Of a stretch of DNA of 45,964 bases, positions 33,566-43,298 are shown piece after piece. The DNA is from Parachlamydiaceae bacterium. GTDB taxonomy: Bacteria > Chlamydiota > Chlamydiia > Chlamydiales > Parachlamydiaceae. The notes under the pieces were generated by a model. That model made no database searches. It saw only the letters and a program-made list of their open reading frames with translations, and had not been told where the DNA came from. Each line of letters starts with the position of its first letter. The first letter of the stretch is position 1. Location: NCBI GenBank assembly GCA_025451995.1, contig JANWJE010000004.1:1-45964 (forward strand), given 5' to 3'. A program made the position numbers and the translations under genes.

Positions 33566-34543
33566 TTAAAGAATTAGCATTCCCGCCATGCCGGCGTCTA
33601 TAAATGCCGTACTAATAAAACCAACATTCATTTCTTTAGAATTGAGTGCACCCACTGCAGTATGGGCATTTTCGTTATGTAGTTTTTCTTTACAAACCGT
33701 TTCCATTTCCTTAGGGTATGGCAAAAAATCATCATCATCATAAGTTTTTCCATAAGAAGTTTTTTTAGTCTTGAGATAATGCATGGTAATTCCTATTAAT
33801 GCAGGTAAAAGTTCGGGCACTTTATAACCGGAATTTTCTATAATTTCTTTTTGTTTCTCATACCTTCGACCTTCAGTTTTTGGTAAAACTTTCTTGCTCA
33901 ACGCTAGCCAAAAAGAATGTTCTATTTCACTCTCTCCATATTGATCAACCACTCCATGATAAGCGTTTATAGTAAATTGTGGAGGCATCAAATTAGTAAA
34001 AATTTCAAAATATTTTAATAGAGTTGTGGGACTCTTATTCATTTTCTTTGAGATCATGATGACTATATGGTCCGACATGATTGAACCTTTAGAGCCGCTT
34101 ATTTTCGATGGGCTTTTAAGTAGCTTAAACCAATTATTTGGAAGGGTTGGCTCCTCTTCTACCTCAATTCCTAGCTCCTTATAAAAATCTGAACCGATCA
34201 TTAAGGATTTAAATAGCTTCTTCCCTGCCCTTTCCATTTCTCCTTGGGCTAGTTTGTTCAATTGGCTGTTTGTCCTTGAGAATTCACTCAAGTCAGGAAG
34301 ACCAAGATAACAATTTACTATTTCAATAACATCTAATGGGATCTTGTCTAAAAGCTTGGGATAGGGATTAGAATTAGGTTTTATAATGAGGGGTTGAGTA
34401 TTTTCAATCTTAGCAATGAATTTAACAAAAATTCTCTTTATAAAATTGGCTATTCTTGTACTTAAACCATCTTCATTTTCAAAATGAGGAGAAGATTCAA
34501 AAGGATCGATATTAGAATTAATATTAAAAAAAATTCCAACCAT
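33566..34543 (-). CDS. F-box-like protein, effector candidate
   Basis: 325 residues. An F-box-like segment occurs at about residues 62-110: LLDKIPLDVIEIVNCYLGLP, then DLSEFSRTNSQLNKLA, matching the F-box pattern (P-x-E/D-V/I-x-x-x-I...L...L...V/S...N/C). F-box proteins dock substrates to the SKP1-Cullin1 ubiquitin ligase in eukaryotes, and amoeba-associated chlamydiae and Legionella carry such mimics. The C-terminal 200 residues have no family that I know and may bind the target. ATG 34543 is chosen because AAGGAG stands six bases upstream; an in-frame start at 34684 would add a hydrophobic leader without a ribosome site. The leader alternative matters for predicting localisation. Confidence 0.7.
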   Translation of the reverse strand: MVGIFFNINSNIDPFESSPHFENEDGLSTRIANFIKRIFVKFIAKIENTQPLIIKPNSNPYPKLLDKIPLDVIEIVNCYLGLPDLSEFSRTNSQLNKLAQGEMERAGKKLFKSLMIGSDFYKELGIEVEEEPTLPNNWFKLLKSPSKISGSKGSIMSDHIVIMISKKMNKSPTTLLKYFEIFTNLMPPQFTINAYHGVVDQYGESEIEHSFWLALSKKVLPKTEGRRYEKQKEIIENSGYKVPELLPALIGITMHYLKTKKTSYGKTYDDDDFLPYPKEMETVCKEKLHNENAHTAVGALNSKEMNVGFISTAFIDAGMAGMLIL

Positions 34544-34782
34544 TTGCACGCTCCTTTGTATAAAGCAAATGAACTTGTATATTACAATTATTAATCTTTT
34601 ATAAAAATAATAATAAATTCGAAGAATTTTTGCAATAAAAGACATCAAAAATGCTCTGTAGTGCGCGATGAGCCCGTGATTCAAAACTTTGACTTATTTT
34701 AGTGATCTTAGTGATCTTTCTTAATTAAAATTAAATATTGTAATTGGATAATTATTAATTATCACTGAATCGAGGTGTTACT

Positions 34783-37692
34783 ATGTTTGATTTTGGTTTT
34801 AATATGATTTCTGCTTTTTTACATTCCCCTAAAGATGTTTTAAATAGCAACTCTCAATCTTCGTTAAAAATTACTCAAATAGAAAAAAATAATTTGACTG
34901 AAATTTTTAAAAAAATTGCAGAAATTTATGACAATAAAAAAATTTCGAAGGAGATGACTTTTGAGTTAACACATTTGACTGGAGTGAAAGATAATTTAGA
35001 AAGAGAAACTAACGAATTGAACAATCAGGTCATTGAATTGGTTCTTAACATTGATCACGCTACAAAAGAAATTCATCATTTAACTGAAGAGGTGGGAGGT
35101 TTAAGTAATGAATTAATGGTTTTACAAAAAGATTATGAGGATCTGCAACCTCATTATGAAAATTTGAAAAATCAAACAAAAATTTTGTTAAAAGTAGTGG
35201 AAACAATAAATATAGAAATAAAAAATATTCAAAACACTATTTCTTCATTAAAAGGAGATAAGTATTCCCAATGGGGAATCATCGGCAAAATGTTTAGTTC
35301 TTTTTTACAGTGGAAAAATTTTGGTAAAATAGAAGAGCAAGATCGACAGCTGATGGATAAAATCAATAATTTAGATGACTATGAAATGGTGATCAAAACT
35401 AAAGCAAGCGTCATAGACTATGTCGAGAAATTAGGGAATGAGGTCAAAAATAAAACGGAAATTTTAAGAAAAAATCAAGAAGACATTCAAAACTTAAATC
35501 AAAAGGTTAGCTTAGATAGAGAAGAAAAAGTAAATAAGAAAAAAGAGGTTAAAGAAAAAGGATTGGAATTTAAAAAAAAATGCCTTGAAATTGAAAGTAA
35601 AAGCCAAGTCATTCAAAAAAATATTCTTGAAATTCAAGAGATTGAAAAAAAATTGAATCAAACCCAATTCTCTTCACTCAATACAGAAAATTTGCAGGAA
35701 GCTGTTTATTTCGAAGAACTTTTATTCGCATTAGAAAAATCAATGGAAACAAAGAAAGAATATAAGGATCTTTTTGATCAATATCTTCTTCCATTGATTC
35801 AACAGACAAAAGATTCCTTGCTGAAAAATTCCCACCATTATCTCACACTGGCAGCCGCAGAAAAAGGGAAAGCAGCGCATGCGGGTATTGAGGCGATAGT
35901 AAATTTAGTGGAGAAAAATGCCCCTCCAATTGCTTCCGGAGGAGGTTCAACGCAAGAAGTTTACCTTCTGCCAAATGAGGGAGTTGTATTTAAAAAGGGA
36001 AATGAACTCTCTCAGGAAGAAGAAAACAATGTAAATTCTTTGATGAATATCATGTCGCCGGGGAGCGTTGTTGGATCGTATCATATTAAGAAAACTTCTG
36101 CTGAACAATTTGGTGTAGATAAGACTTCTTCACAAAGTCAAGTCATGGTCCAGAAAAGGTGGATGAATTCCGAGCCTTTAGAAGACGTTGAAGCCAAACC
36201 ATTTATCAAAGAGATGATCTTATTTAGCAACATAAACCAATCAAAAAAAGGGAGCTTATTGAACCAACTAAGCCCCGATGCTGAATTTAATGCCATTTTA
36301 ACGGGAGAGGTGCAATTTTTTGATTTGCATGGAGACAATTTAGGGTTGCGGCCAAACATAAAACCGGATCAATTAAAAAATTATGAAAAATTTAAAGATC
36401 TTCGCTTTAATACCGATTTTTCAGATAATATAACTTTTGCTGAGCTTCTAACTGCATTTATAAATAATCAATTGAAGAGCGACCAAGAAATAGAATATAA
36501 AACCAATGGCATTATTAAAAAATATCGATTAAAAGATCTTCCGGAATTACAAAACGCATTGAAGATTGACTCTTGGGAATTGGTTTTGTTCGATATGGAT
36601 GTTTCGGTAGGCGAAGATAATATTGTTCAATGCCGGAATGATTTTAGATATAGTGAACATTTAATTCCATTGCGTTCATGTCTTTTAGCAACTGATTGGA
36701 AAGATAAGCCGCTAAGTACAGAAACAGTGCAACGTCTTGTGAATAGTGAAGAACGAGATTTAAACGTCAAACAGTGGTGTCGGGGTGAAACTTCATCTTT
36801 CTATAAAAGACTAAGCCCTCAAGCAAAAGATTCTGTAAAAAACTACATCGCAGAGCAACTGAAAGAGCCTCAATATAGTTTAAGTTATTGGCGTAAAAAT
36901 GATAAAAACAATCGGTCGATATCAAATTTGAGATTTGATTTTTCTCGGAATTTAGGAGATATTACCCAACATGCTGAACTTTGGAAAATCATACAAGATG
37001 ATTTATCCAGCGTGAAGGTCAGAAAAAAAGATACATGGGAAAGCATTGCAAAGCGCTACCATCAAGATGTCGACCAGCTTAAGAAATTAAACCCGGAAGG
37101 TTTACTCGCAGGAAAAATCAAAATAAAAGGGGCTGATTTAACATTGGATGATGTAAATGGGTTTTCAAATAGAAAAAAAATTGCCACTCAATTATTTCCC
37201 CCTCTAACTTTGCGACAGCAAACCGCTCTCTTTCAAAGACAAAATAACCGAATAAAATACCTTAAAGGTTATCAAGAATTATCAAAGATGACTCAAAAAG
37301 ATAAAATTTTTGATGCTCTTAAAATGTTTATTGAGGATCCTGCTACTCCCTTAACTTCTTTACGAAGAGAGGAATTGGTTACAGAAATAGAAAGTAAAAA
37401 AAATTCTGATCGAGATCTTATTCAATTAAAAGAAATGGTTTGCAAAGAATGCATACCGACATACTTCAATGTGTTGAAAAGCATGTATCCTTTGCTAGCT
37501 GATAGCTTTGCATTAGATGAAGAACTTTTTGGAAAAGAAGAAGCTGGAGAAAGAGTGGGTTTGGAAACATTGGAAAGTTCAATCAATACGGCAAAATCCA
37601 AACACTCAAATACAAGCAAGGCCTTATCTGCAGCTATTGAAATGAAGTTAAAAAATTTAAATCCCACGTACACATGGATTAAAATAAATTAA
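34783..37692 (+). CDS. Large coiled-coil protein with possible kinase-like core and LysM-like segment
   Basis: 969 residues. Residues about 20-330 are coiled coil (long Lys/Glu heptads such as LEIESKSQVIQKNILEIQEI). The middle shows a Gly-rich loop (ASGGGSTQEVYLLPNEGVVF, near 380-400), then FFDLHGDNLGLRPN (near 515) and VLFDMDVSVGEDN (near 605). This order, with a Gly loop, an H-G-D-N block and an acidic D-x-D block, recalls phosphotransferase/PI-kinase-like enzymes, but the match is by eye and weak. Near 743-785, KKDTWESIAKRYHQDVDQLK resembles a LysM motif. No signal peptide. The start has GAGGTG six bases upstream. Likely an effector or structural protein; function not assigned. Confidence 0.7.
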   Translation: MFDFGFNMISAFLHSPKDVLNSNSQSSLKITQIEKNNLTEIFKKIAEIYDNKKISKEMTFELTHLTGVKDNLERETNELNNQVIELVLNIDHATKEIHHLTEEVGGLSNELMVLQKDYEDLQPHYENLKNQTKILLKVVETINIEIKNIQNTISSLKGDKYSQWGIIGKMFSSFLQWKNFGKIEEQDRQLMDKINNLDDYEMVIKTKASVIDYVEKLGNEVKNKTEILRKNQEDIQNLNQKVSLDREEKVNKKKEVKEKGLEFKKKCLEIESKSQVIQKNILEIQEIEKKLNQTQFSSLNTENLQEAVYFEELLFALEKSMETKKEYKDLFDQYLLPLIQQTKDSLLKNSHHYLTLAAAEKGKAAHAGIEAIVNLVEKNAPPIASGGGSTQEVYLLPNEGVVFKKGNELSQEEENNVNSLMNIMSPGSVVGSYHIKKTSAEQFGVDKTSSQSQVMVQKRWMNSEPLEDVEAKPFIKEMILFSNINQSKKGSLLNQLSPDAEFNAILTGEVQFFDLHGDNLGLRPNIKPDQLKNYEKFKDLRFNTDFSDNITFAELLTAFINNQLKSDQEIEYKTNGIIKKYRLKDLPELQNALKIDSWELVLFDMDVSVGEDNIVQCRNDFRYSEHLIPLRSCLLATDWKDKPLSTETVQRLVNSEERDLNVKQWCRGETSSFYKRLSPQAKDSVKNYIAEQLKEPQYSLSYWRKNDKNNRSISNLRFDFSRNLGDITQHAELWKIIQDDLSSVKVRKKDTWESIAKRYHQDVDQLKKLNPEGLLAGKIKIKGADLTLDDVNGFSNRKKIATQLFPPLTLRQQTALFQRQNNRIKYLKGYQELSKMTQKDKIFDALKMFIEDPATPLTSLRREELVTEIESKKNSDRDLIQLKEMVCKECIPTYFNVLKSMYPLLADSFALDEELFGKEEAGERVGLETLESSINTAKSKHSNTSKALSAAIEMKLKNLNPTYTWIKIN

Positions 37693-37897
37693 AGATCTTT
37701 GGTGACCGACCCTCCTGACTTGTACCAATTTAAGATAAGGAAACCAATTATCAGTGGGTTTGCAGTTTCCATTGCCATGAATTAGAATGATTCTCACCTT
37801 AATTACCTCATTAAAATCATTTCATCGCATTTCAGCATTCTGACGTTTGCTTCAACGGAACATTAATAGACAATAAGAAATCTTATTTCAAAATAAT

Positions 37898-37970
37898 CGT
37901 CCTCGGCGCGACTCGAACGCGCGACCTGTTGCTTAGGAGGCAACCGCTCTATCCACTGAGCTACGAGAAC
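37898..37970 (-). tRNA. tRNA-Arg (anticodon CCU)
   Basis: Read on the minus strand, the acceptor GTTCTCG pairs with CGAGGAC (one T-G pair). The D arm contains GCTCAGTGGATAGAGC, the anticodon stem GTTGC/GCAAC holds the loop CTCCTAA with anticodon CCT, and the T arm is GCGCG-TTCGAGT-CGCGC. The discriminator is G and CCA is not encoded. It reads the AGG codon. Upstream and downstream flanks show no other RNA gene. The 205 bases from 37693 to 37897 hold nothing else that I recognise. Confidence 0.96.
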
Positions 37971-38055
37971 ATGTTTAAAAAAGATACCAAATTTTCTATC
38001 TAATTTCCACGAGATATGTTAAAAAGAAAAAAAAAGGAAAAAAAAAGGGAAAAAA

Positions 38056-39501
38056 ATGAGTCTTTGGCGCACGAAATCGATTGATTTTTTAGAGCAAGAA
38101 GCCAATAGCGGTGCTGATAAATTGGAACGCACTTTAGGGCCTGTTAGTTTGGTTCTTTTGGGGATTGGGGCGATCATAGGAGCCGGGTTATTTTCTATAA
38201 CAGGGATTGCCGCTGCAGAAAATGCAGGGCCGGCAGTCATCCTTTCTTTTATTTTAGCATCGATAGGATGTGCGTTTGCGGGAATTTGTTTTAGCGAATT
38301 GGCCGCTATGATTCCGGTGGCAGGGGGTGCTTATTCTTATACCTATGCGACACTTGGTGAATTTATCGCTTGGGTGATCGGTTGGGTCCTGATGCTGGAA
38401 TATGCGGCCGGTGCAGCCCTGGTCGCAATTAGTTGGTCAGCTTATATTGTTTCTTTTTTACATGGCTTTCATATCGAGTTGCCAAGTTTTTTAGTTGCTT
38501 CTCCCTGGCAACCGGTGCATTTGCTCGATGGCACAGCTGTTTATGGTCTGATCAATTTGCCCGCTTTCCTGATTGTAGCTCTCATGTCTTCTCTTTTAAT
38601 TTTTGGAATCAGTAAATCGGCCACTGTGAATGCCTTTTTAGTCGCAATTAAAGTCTCTGTTGTGTTGCTATTTATTCTGATCGGTTTTGGATACACTCAA
38701 GAGAGTAATTATATTCCATTTATCCCGGAAAATACAGGTGTATTTGGGGAGTTTGGCTGGAGCGGAATCGCGCGCGCATCTGGAATTGTGTTTTTGGCCT
38801 ATATTGGGTTTGATGCTGTATCAACAGCAGCCCAAGAGGTGAAAAATCCGCAAAAAGATCTTCCCATTGGAATTATCGGATCATTGGTCGTCTGCACGGT
38901 TTTATATGTATTATTTGCTTATATCATGATTGGCCTTGTTCCTTATAAAGAATTAGATGTTGCTGCTCCTGTCGCCGCAGCTATCAACAAAACACCTTAT
39001 TTATGGTTGAATGGTTTGATTAAGTTGGCTATCGTGGCGGGGTTAACTTCAGTAATTCTCGTCTTGCTTTTGGGGCAATCGAGAATTTTTTTCAATATGT
39101 CAAAAGATGGCCTTCTGCCGGCTTTTTTTTCAAAGGTTCATCATAAATATCATACTCCTTGGGTTAGCAATCTCATATTGATGGTAGCTGTTGGGGGATT
39201 TGCAGCGTTTGCCCCTTTATCACTTGTTGGGCATTTAACGAGTATCGGGACCTTATTGGCATTTGCGATTGTCTGCGCGAGTGTGCTTGTCTTGAGAAAG
39301 ACACATCCTAAAATGCATCGCCCTTTTAGAACGCCTTGGGTCCCATTTATTCCTGTCATGGGCATATTAATCTGTTTGGCTTTGATGCTTTCGCTTGGAG
39401 TAACGACTTGGGAGCGATTGGGCATTTGGATACTCATAGGATTAGTGGTTTATTTTACATATGGAAAAAAGAATAGCCATTTAGCAAAAAAAGAGGTTTA
39501 A
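38056..39501 (+). CDS. Amino-acid permease (APC superfamily)
   Basis: 481 residues with about 12 membrane helices. It imports amino acids across the inner membrane, as expected for a host-dependent organism. The helix 1 signature GIGAIIGAGLFSITGIAA is at about 36-53, followed by AGPAVILSFILASIGCAFAG and FSELAAMIPVAGGAYSYTYA. These are typical of the cationic amino-acid transporter/YfnA group; the substrate cannot be read directly. An AAGGGA run lies seven bases before ATG 38056. The stop TAA (39499-39501) uses the first base of the following repeat. Confidence 0.93.
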   Translation: MSLWRTKSIDFLEQEANSGADKLERTLGPVSLVLLGIGAIIGAGLFSITGIAAAENAGPAVILSFILASIGCAFAGICFSELAAMIPVAGGAYSYTYATLGEFIAWVIGWVLMLEYAAGAALVAISWSAYIVSFLHGFHIELPSFLVASPWQPVHLLDGTAVYGLINLPAFLIVALMSSLLIFGISKSATVNAFLVAIKVSVVLLFILIGFGYTQESNYIPFIPENTGVFGEFGWSGIARASGIVFLAYIGFDAVSTAAQEVKNPQKDLPIGIIGSLVVCTVLYVLFAYIMIGLVPYKELDVAAPVAAAINKTPYLWLNGLIKLAIVAGLTSVILVLLLGQSRIFFNMSKDGLLPAFFSKVHHKYHTPWVSNLILMVAVGGFAAFAPLSLVGHLTSIGTLLAFAIVCASVLVLRKTHPKMHRPFRTPWVPFIPVMGILICLALMLSLGVTTWERLGIWILIGLVVYFTYGKKNSHLAKKEV

Positions 39502-39665
39502 GACCTCTTTCGAAATTGCTAATGCCCTAGATACGAGTTCTTTTCCCACAGAATGCGAGCTCAAGTCTTGGGCCATATTGACTTAATATTGCCCAAGACT
39601 TGAGAGCGCATTCTGTGGAGAAAATAATCTCGTATATAGGATATTATCAATTACGAAAGAGGTCT
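39501..39665. repeat. Family 2 subgroup element with a different core, 165 bp
   Basis: The ends AGACCTCTTTCGAAATTG and the inverse ...ACGAAAGAGGTCT share only the outer nine bases with the other family 2 copies. The core is a separate palindrome: CCACAGAATGCG, CTCAAGTCTTGGGC, loop, GCCCAAGACTTGAG, CGCATTCTGTGG. The flanks (TTA, AAA) do not form a clear duplication. The right end gives AAAGAGG eight bases before gnd. Confidence 0.88.
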
Positions 39666-39670
39666 AAATT

Positions 39671-41119
39671 ATGGGAACTGCGGATATTGGATTGATTGGG
39701 CTCGCTGTCATGGGGCAAAATCTTGTCCTAAATATGAATGACCATGGGTATACAGTAGCAGTATTTAATCGCACAGTTTCAAAAGTGGATGACTTTCTTG
39801 CCGGGCCGGCCAAAGGGACGAAAGTCATAGGAACCCATAGTTTAGAAGAATTTATCACAAAGTTAAAACGGCCAAGACGCGTCATGCTAATGGTAAAAGC
39901 AGGGGACCCTGTCGATGAATTTATTGAGGTGTGTCTTCCGCACCTAGAGGCAGGCGATATTATTATTGATGGCGGCAATAGCCTTTTTACAGATAGTACA
40001 CGAAGATGCAATGATCTAAAAAAGAAAGGGATTCTCTTTATTGGCACAGGAATATCAGGTGGAGAAGAAGGGGCCCGCCATGGGCCGTCGATTATGCCTG
40101 GGGGAAATCCCGAAGCATGGCCTCATGTCAAGCCGATTTTTCAAGCGATAAGCGCTAAAGTTAATGGCGAGCCTTGCTGTGAGTGGGTAGGGCCCGAAGG
40201 TGCGGGACATTATGTGAAAATGGTTCATAACGGGATTGAATATGGCGATATGCAACTGATTAGCGAAGCCTATTTTCTTTTAAAGCAAGCCCTCCATACA
40301 AAAGAGGAGGAGATGCGCCGGATATTTGAAGAATGGAACAAAGGGGATCTAGATAGCTATCTCATTGAAATTACAAGTAAAATTTTTGAAGTCAAAGATC
40401 AAGATGGGACTCTCCTTCTGGATAAAATTTTAGATGTTGCCGGTCAAAAAGGAACCGGAAAATGGACGGTGATCAATGCGTTGGATTTGGGAATGCCTTT
40501 GACTCTAATCGGCGAGGCTGTATTTGCAAGATGCCTTTCGGCGATAAAGGATGAAAGAGTAAAAGCCAGCCAGTTGCTTAAAGGACCAGGTAAGAAGTTT
40601 GAAGGGGATCGCAAGGGATTTATTGAAGCGATTCGCCAAGCACTCTACTCCTCAAAAATTATCAGTTATGCTCAAGGATTTATGTTGATGGCCCAAGCTG
40701 CTAAAGAGTATCAATGGAAATTGAACTATGGCGAAATTGCTTTAATGTGGCGCGGTGGATGCATTATTCGCAGTCAATTTTTGGGTAAAATTAAAGAGGC
40801 ATTTACAAAAAATCCTTCTTTGCAAAGTTTACTGCTCGATGACTATTTTCTAAAGAATATTCTAGAAAGGCAAAGCGGCTGGAGGCAAGTCGTTTCTAAA
40901 GCCGCAGAACTTGGAATACCGGTTCCTTGTTTTAGCACGGCACTTTGTTTTTATGATGGCTATCGCACCGCAGAGCTCCCCGCGAATCTTCTTCAAGCGC
41001 AAAGAGATTTTTTTGGTGCTCACACCTATGAAAGAAATGATCAGCCGAGGGGTAAATTTTTTCATACCGATTGGTCAGGGACCGGAGGCAAAGTCAGTGC
41101 CGGTTCATACAATGCATAA
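39671..41119 (+). CDS. gnd: 6-phosphogluconate dehydrogenase, decarboxylating
   Basis: 482 residues. The enzyme converts 6-phosphogluconate to ribulose-5-phosphate with reduction of NADP in the pentose phosphate pathway. The Rossmann start is [16 protein letters not shown] with the FNRT loop that accepts the NADP phosphate. The substrate signature [20 protein letters not shown] and the catalytic [13 protein letters not shown] follow. The C-terminal tail includes DWSGTGG. Length and motifs are complete. Its ribosome site AAAGAGG is the end of the preceding repeat. In chlamydiae this is a core gene. The next gene starts 17 bases after the stop. Confidence 0.97.
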   Translation: MGTADIGLIGLAVMGQNLVLNMNDHGYTVAVFNRTVSKVDDFLAGPAKGTKVIGTHSLEEFITKLKRPRRVMLMVKAGDPVDEFIEVCLPHLEAGDIIIDGGNSLFTDSTRRCNDLKKKGILFIGTGISGGEEGARHGPSIMPGGNPEAWPHVKPIFQAISAKVNGEPCCEWVGPEGAGHYVKMVHNGIEYGDMQLISEAYFLLKQALHTKEEEMRRIFEEWNKGDLDSYLIEITSKIFEVKDQDGTLLLDKILDVAGQKGTGKWTVINALDLGMPLTLIGEAVFARCLSAIKDERVKASQLLKGPGKKFEGDRKGFIEAIRQALYSSKIISYAQGFMLMAQAAKEYQWKLNYGEIALMWRGGCIIRSQFLGKIKEAFTKNPSLQSLLLDDYFLKNILERQSGWRQVVSKAAELGIPVPCFSTALCFYDGYRTAELPANLLQAQRDFFGAHTYERNDQPRGKFFHTDWSGTGGKVSAGSYNA

Positions 41120-41136
41120 AATTCAAGGATAGAATT

Positions 41137-41730
41137 ATGAAACACATTTATTTATTTTTTGTATGTATTTTCACTCAAAGTTTTGCTTTTGCAAATCATG
41201 GGGAAGACTTAGCTTTATTTAAAGTACAGGAGTTTTTAACTCATAATAATTTAGCGGTTCTTTCAACGATCAATACAGATGGTAAATCGCCGCGATCTAC
41301 ATTGATGACATATGCACAAAACGAAAATTTCGAACTTTATTTCTATACTTTTGAAGATACAATAAAATATGAAAATTTAAAAAAGAACCCCAATGTTTCT
41401 TTTCTAATTGGTCATGGCATGATTGTCGTTCAATACGCTGGAGTGGCTAGTGAAATCAATAAAAATGATCGGGTGGCCTTTGGTGAGTTTGTAAAAGCCT
41501 TTAGAGAAAAAGGGATTAGTCGCAAAGATCCCTGCTTAAAGGAAGAAGGAATTTATTTTTACAGAAAAGAGGCACGATTATTCAAAATTAGCCCAAAACA
41601 TATCAAATTTTCTAATTTTAATCATCAGCCTGTTAAAAAAATTGAATTGTTTTTTTCTAAAAATGGAATAAAGCATGTTCAAACAACCGGCGATTTAAGT
41701 ATTTGTAATCCTAAGGGCTTCGTACGTTAA
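41137..41730 (+). CDS. Exported pyridoxamine-phosphate-oxidase-like FMN split-barrel protein
   Basis: 197 residues: a signal peptide (MKHIYLFFVCIFTQSFAFA), then a split-barrel fold: FLTHNNLAVLSTINTDGKSP, RSTLMTYAQ, LYFYTFEDTIKYENLKKNP and VSFLIG. This pattern is characteristic of the PNPOx-like flavin reductase superfamily; the FMN or other cofactor is not certain. Export of such a protein is unusual because FMN is normally cytosolic. ATG 41137 has AAGGA nine bases upstream; an in-frame start at 41071 lies inside gnd. It ends four bases into the convergent gene at 41727. Confidence 0.85.
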   Translation: MKHIYLFFVCIFTQSFAFANHGEDLALFKVQEFLTHNNLAVLSTINTDGKSPRSTLMTYAQNENFELYFYTFEDTIKYENLKKNPNVSFLIGHGMIVVQYAGVASEINKNDRVAFGEFVKAFREKGISRKDPCLKEEGIYFYRKEARLFKISPKHIKFSNFNHQPVKKIELFFSKNGIKHVQTTGDLSICNPKGFVR

Positions 41731-43199
41731 AGGGGCACAAGAAAAGGAACGCCCGGTTGCCTTGGTGTCAAAGTGACTCTAAAGATATAGGGGGAAGCTG
41801 CAGAGTCAGACATGGTTTCAGTATTGGGAAGTGTGCTTTGAATGCCACCAAAAATATAGCCAAGGAGCATTTTCTCTTTTATTTTATCTAATTTAAAAAT
41901 CTCGGTAATGTATAAATATTTGTTTAAATTTGGAGCCGGGACAAAATAAGCTCCCGTACCAAACAATAGCTGTTTACCGGGATGAGATTGTGTAGAAACA
42001 AGATAGGGATAAGTGGCGTTCATTAAATATTGAGTGAATGAACCATCGTTTGCCCACTTTATTGTGGTCACTTGATTGTTAAAGGGTATTTCAGTATCTT
42101 GATGAAGTGCGCCATTTTCAAAAAATTGGTAGCTTAGGCCACCCATGCTGATAAGGTAGTAATCATTTGTGTTTTTAGAATAGAGGGGAATAATTGGACA
42201 AAAATAATTATTAAACCCTTGTTTAAAAGTTAAAGGGTCGTTTGGATCTTCCATAGAAGGCAAACCATTTGAAGAGATGAGAACAGGCACAGTCCAAACG
42301 CCATCTGTTTCTGTAAAAACACCGGAAAGGGCGATGATTCCATATTCTTTTTTTGCTTTGCCGAATTTCTTGACTGTTGGGATAATATTCAGATCCCTTC
42401 TTCTAAAACTTGGATCCGGATTAGAAGAGAGTAATTTGCGAATTTGCAAATTGGCTAGGTCGTCGATAATTTCGAATCTTCTCACTTGCTGAGTGTACGT
42501 TTGAGTAGAACTTCCCGAGAAGTAAGCGCCTTCAAAATCTTGGCCAAACACCAAATAGAAAGGGCCATGTTCTTCGAGTTGATACATTTCACCGCCGGCA
42601 ACTTTAAAAATCGGGTCGGAAATTTGTCTGATGGCAAGAGGGGGAAGATCCAACGATCCATAAGCAACCCAGTCGATCAATTGCGGCAATTGAATGGCTG
42701 TAAGCGTATCGAAAGTTGTATAATCATTGATAGATTGTTTAAACCCATAACCCCCGGTAATATAAAGAATGTCCCCTAACTGATAAAATTGGGCATCTGT
42801 GACCGACAAGCTATCAATTTGATCTTGTGACAATCCAGAGCCGGGATTTGCTAATGACCGATAGATCACTTGTTTGTTTTTGATATCTACAACATAAACA
42901 TTTGGGTTTTGTTCACTAGGGGGGAAATTTGCTGGATTATCGTTAAAATTAAATCCATGCAATCCATTTTTTCTTCCGGTAAGAAGGACATAATAATGTT
43001 TATATAATCCGACCACATAGGATTGAAGCCCTTGATCGAGAAGAAAAGGATTTCCTTCATTATTGGCAACAAGTTCAATTTCTACAGTAAATGGGAGAGG
43101 GGCTGGATCAAAAATGGGGCTGAGATCACTTGTTTGATTATCCGAGAAAATTTTATTTGCAATGAGAAGGCTAAAGGCCAAGAGATAGATAAGACGCAT
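41727..43199 (-). CDS. Secreted Kelch-like beta-propeller protein
   Basis: 490 residues with a signal peptide (MRLIYLLAFSLLIANKIFS). The mature part is beta-rich with recurring blade-like units ending in a Gly pair and aromatic residues: YYVLLTGRKNGLHGF, ILYITGGYGFKQ, FYLVFGQDFEGAYF, YYLISMGGLSYQF and LLGYIFGGIQST. These resemble Kelch/galactose-oxidase propeller blades, about six or seven in number. No catalytic residues are recognised. Such propellers bind proteins or glycans. GGGAG stands six bases before the start at 43199. It is a single gene converging on the FMN-barrel gene. Confidence 0.75.
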   Translation of the reverse strand: MRLIYLLAFSLLIANKIFSDNQTSDLSPIFDPAPLPFTVEIELVANNEGNPFLLDQGLQSYVVGLYKHYYVLLTGRKNGLHGFNFNDNPANFPPSEQNPNVYVVDIKNKQVIYRSLANPGSGLSQDQIDSLSVTDAQFYQLGDILYITGGYGFKQSINDYTTFDTLTAIQLPQLIDWVAYGSLDLPPLAIRQISDPIFKVAGGEMYQLEEHGPFYLVFGQDFEGAYFSGSSTQTYTQQVRRFEIIDDLANLQIRKLLSSNPDPSFRRRDLNIIPTVKKFGKAKKEYGIIALSGVFTETDGVWTVPVLISSNGLPSMEDPNDPLTFKQGFNNYFCPIIPLYSKNTNDYYLISMGGLSYQFFENGALHQDTEIPFNNQVTTIKWANDGSFTQYLMNATYPYLVSTQSHPGKQLLFGTGAYFVPAPNLNKYLYITEIFKLDKIKEKMLLGYIFGGIQSTLPNTETMSDSAASPYIFRVTLTPRQPGVPFLVPL

Positions 43200-43298
43200 G
43201 TTTGACTCCCATGATTTAAAGAAAAACTTATAGAGAAAAATCGATAACCAAACAAGCTATTTCTCTTGCAAACAAGCGGTTCTTTTTGACAAACTATA

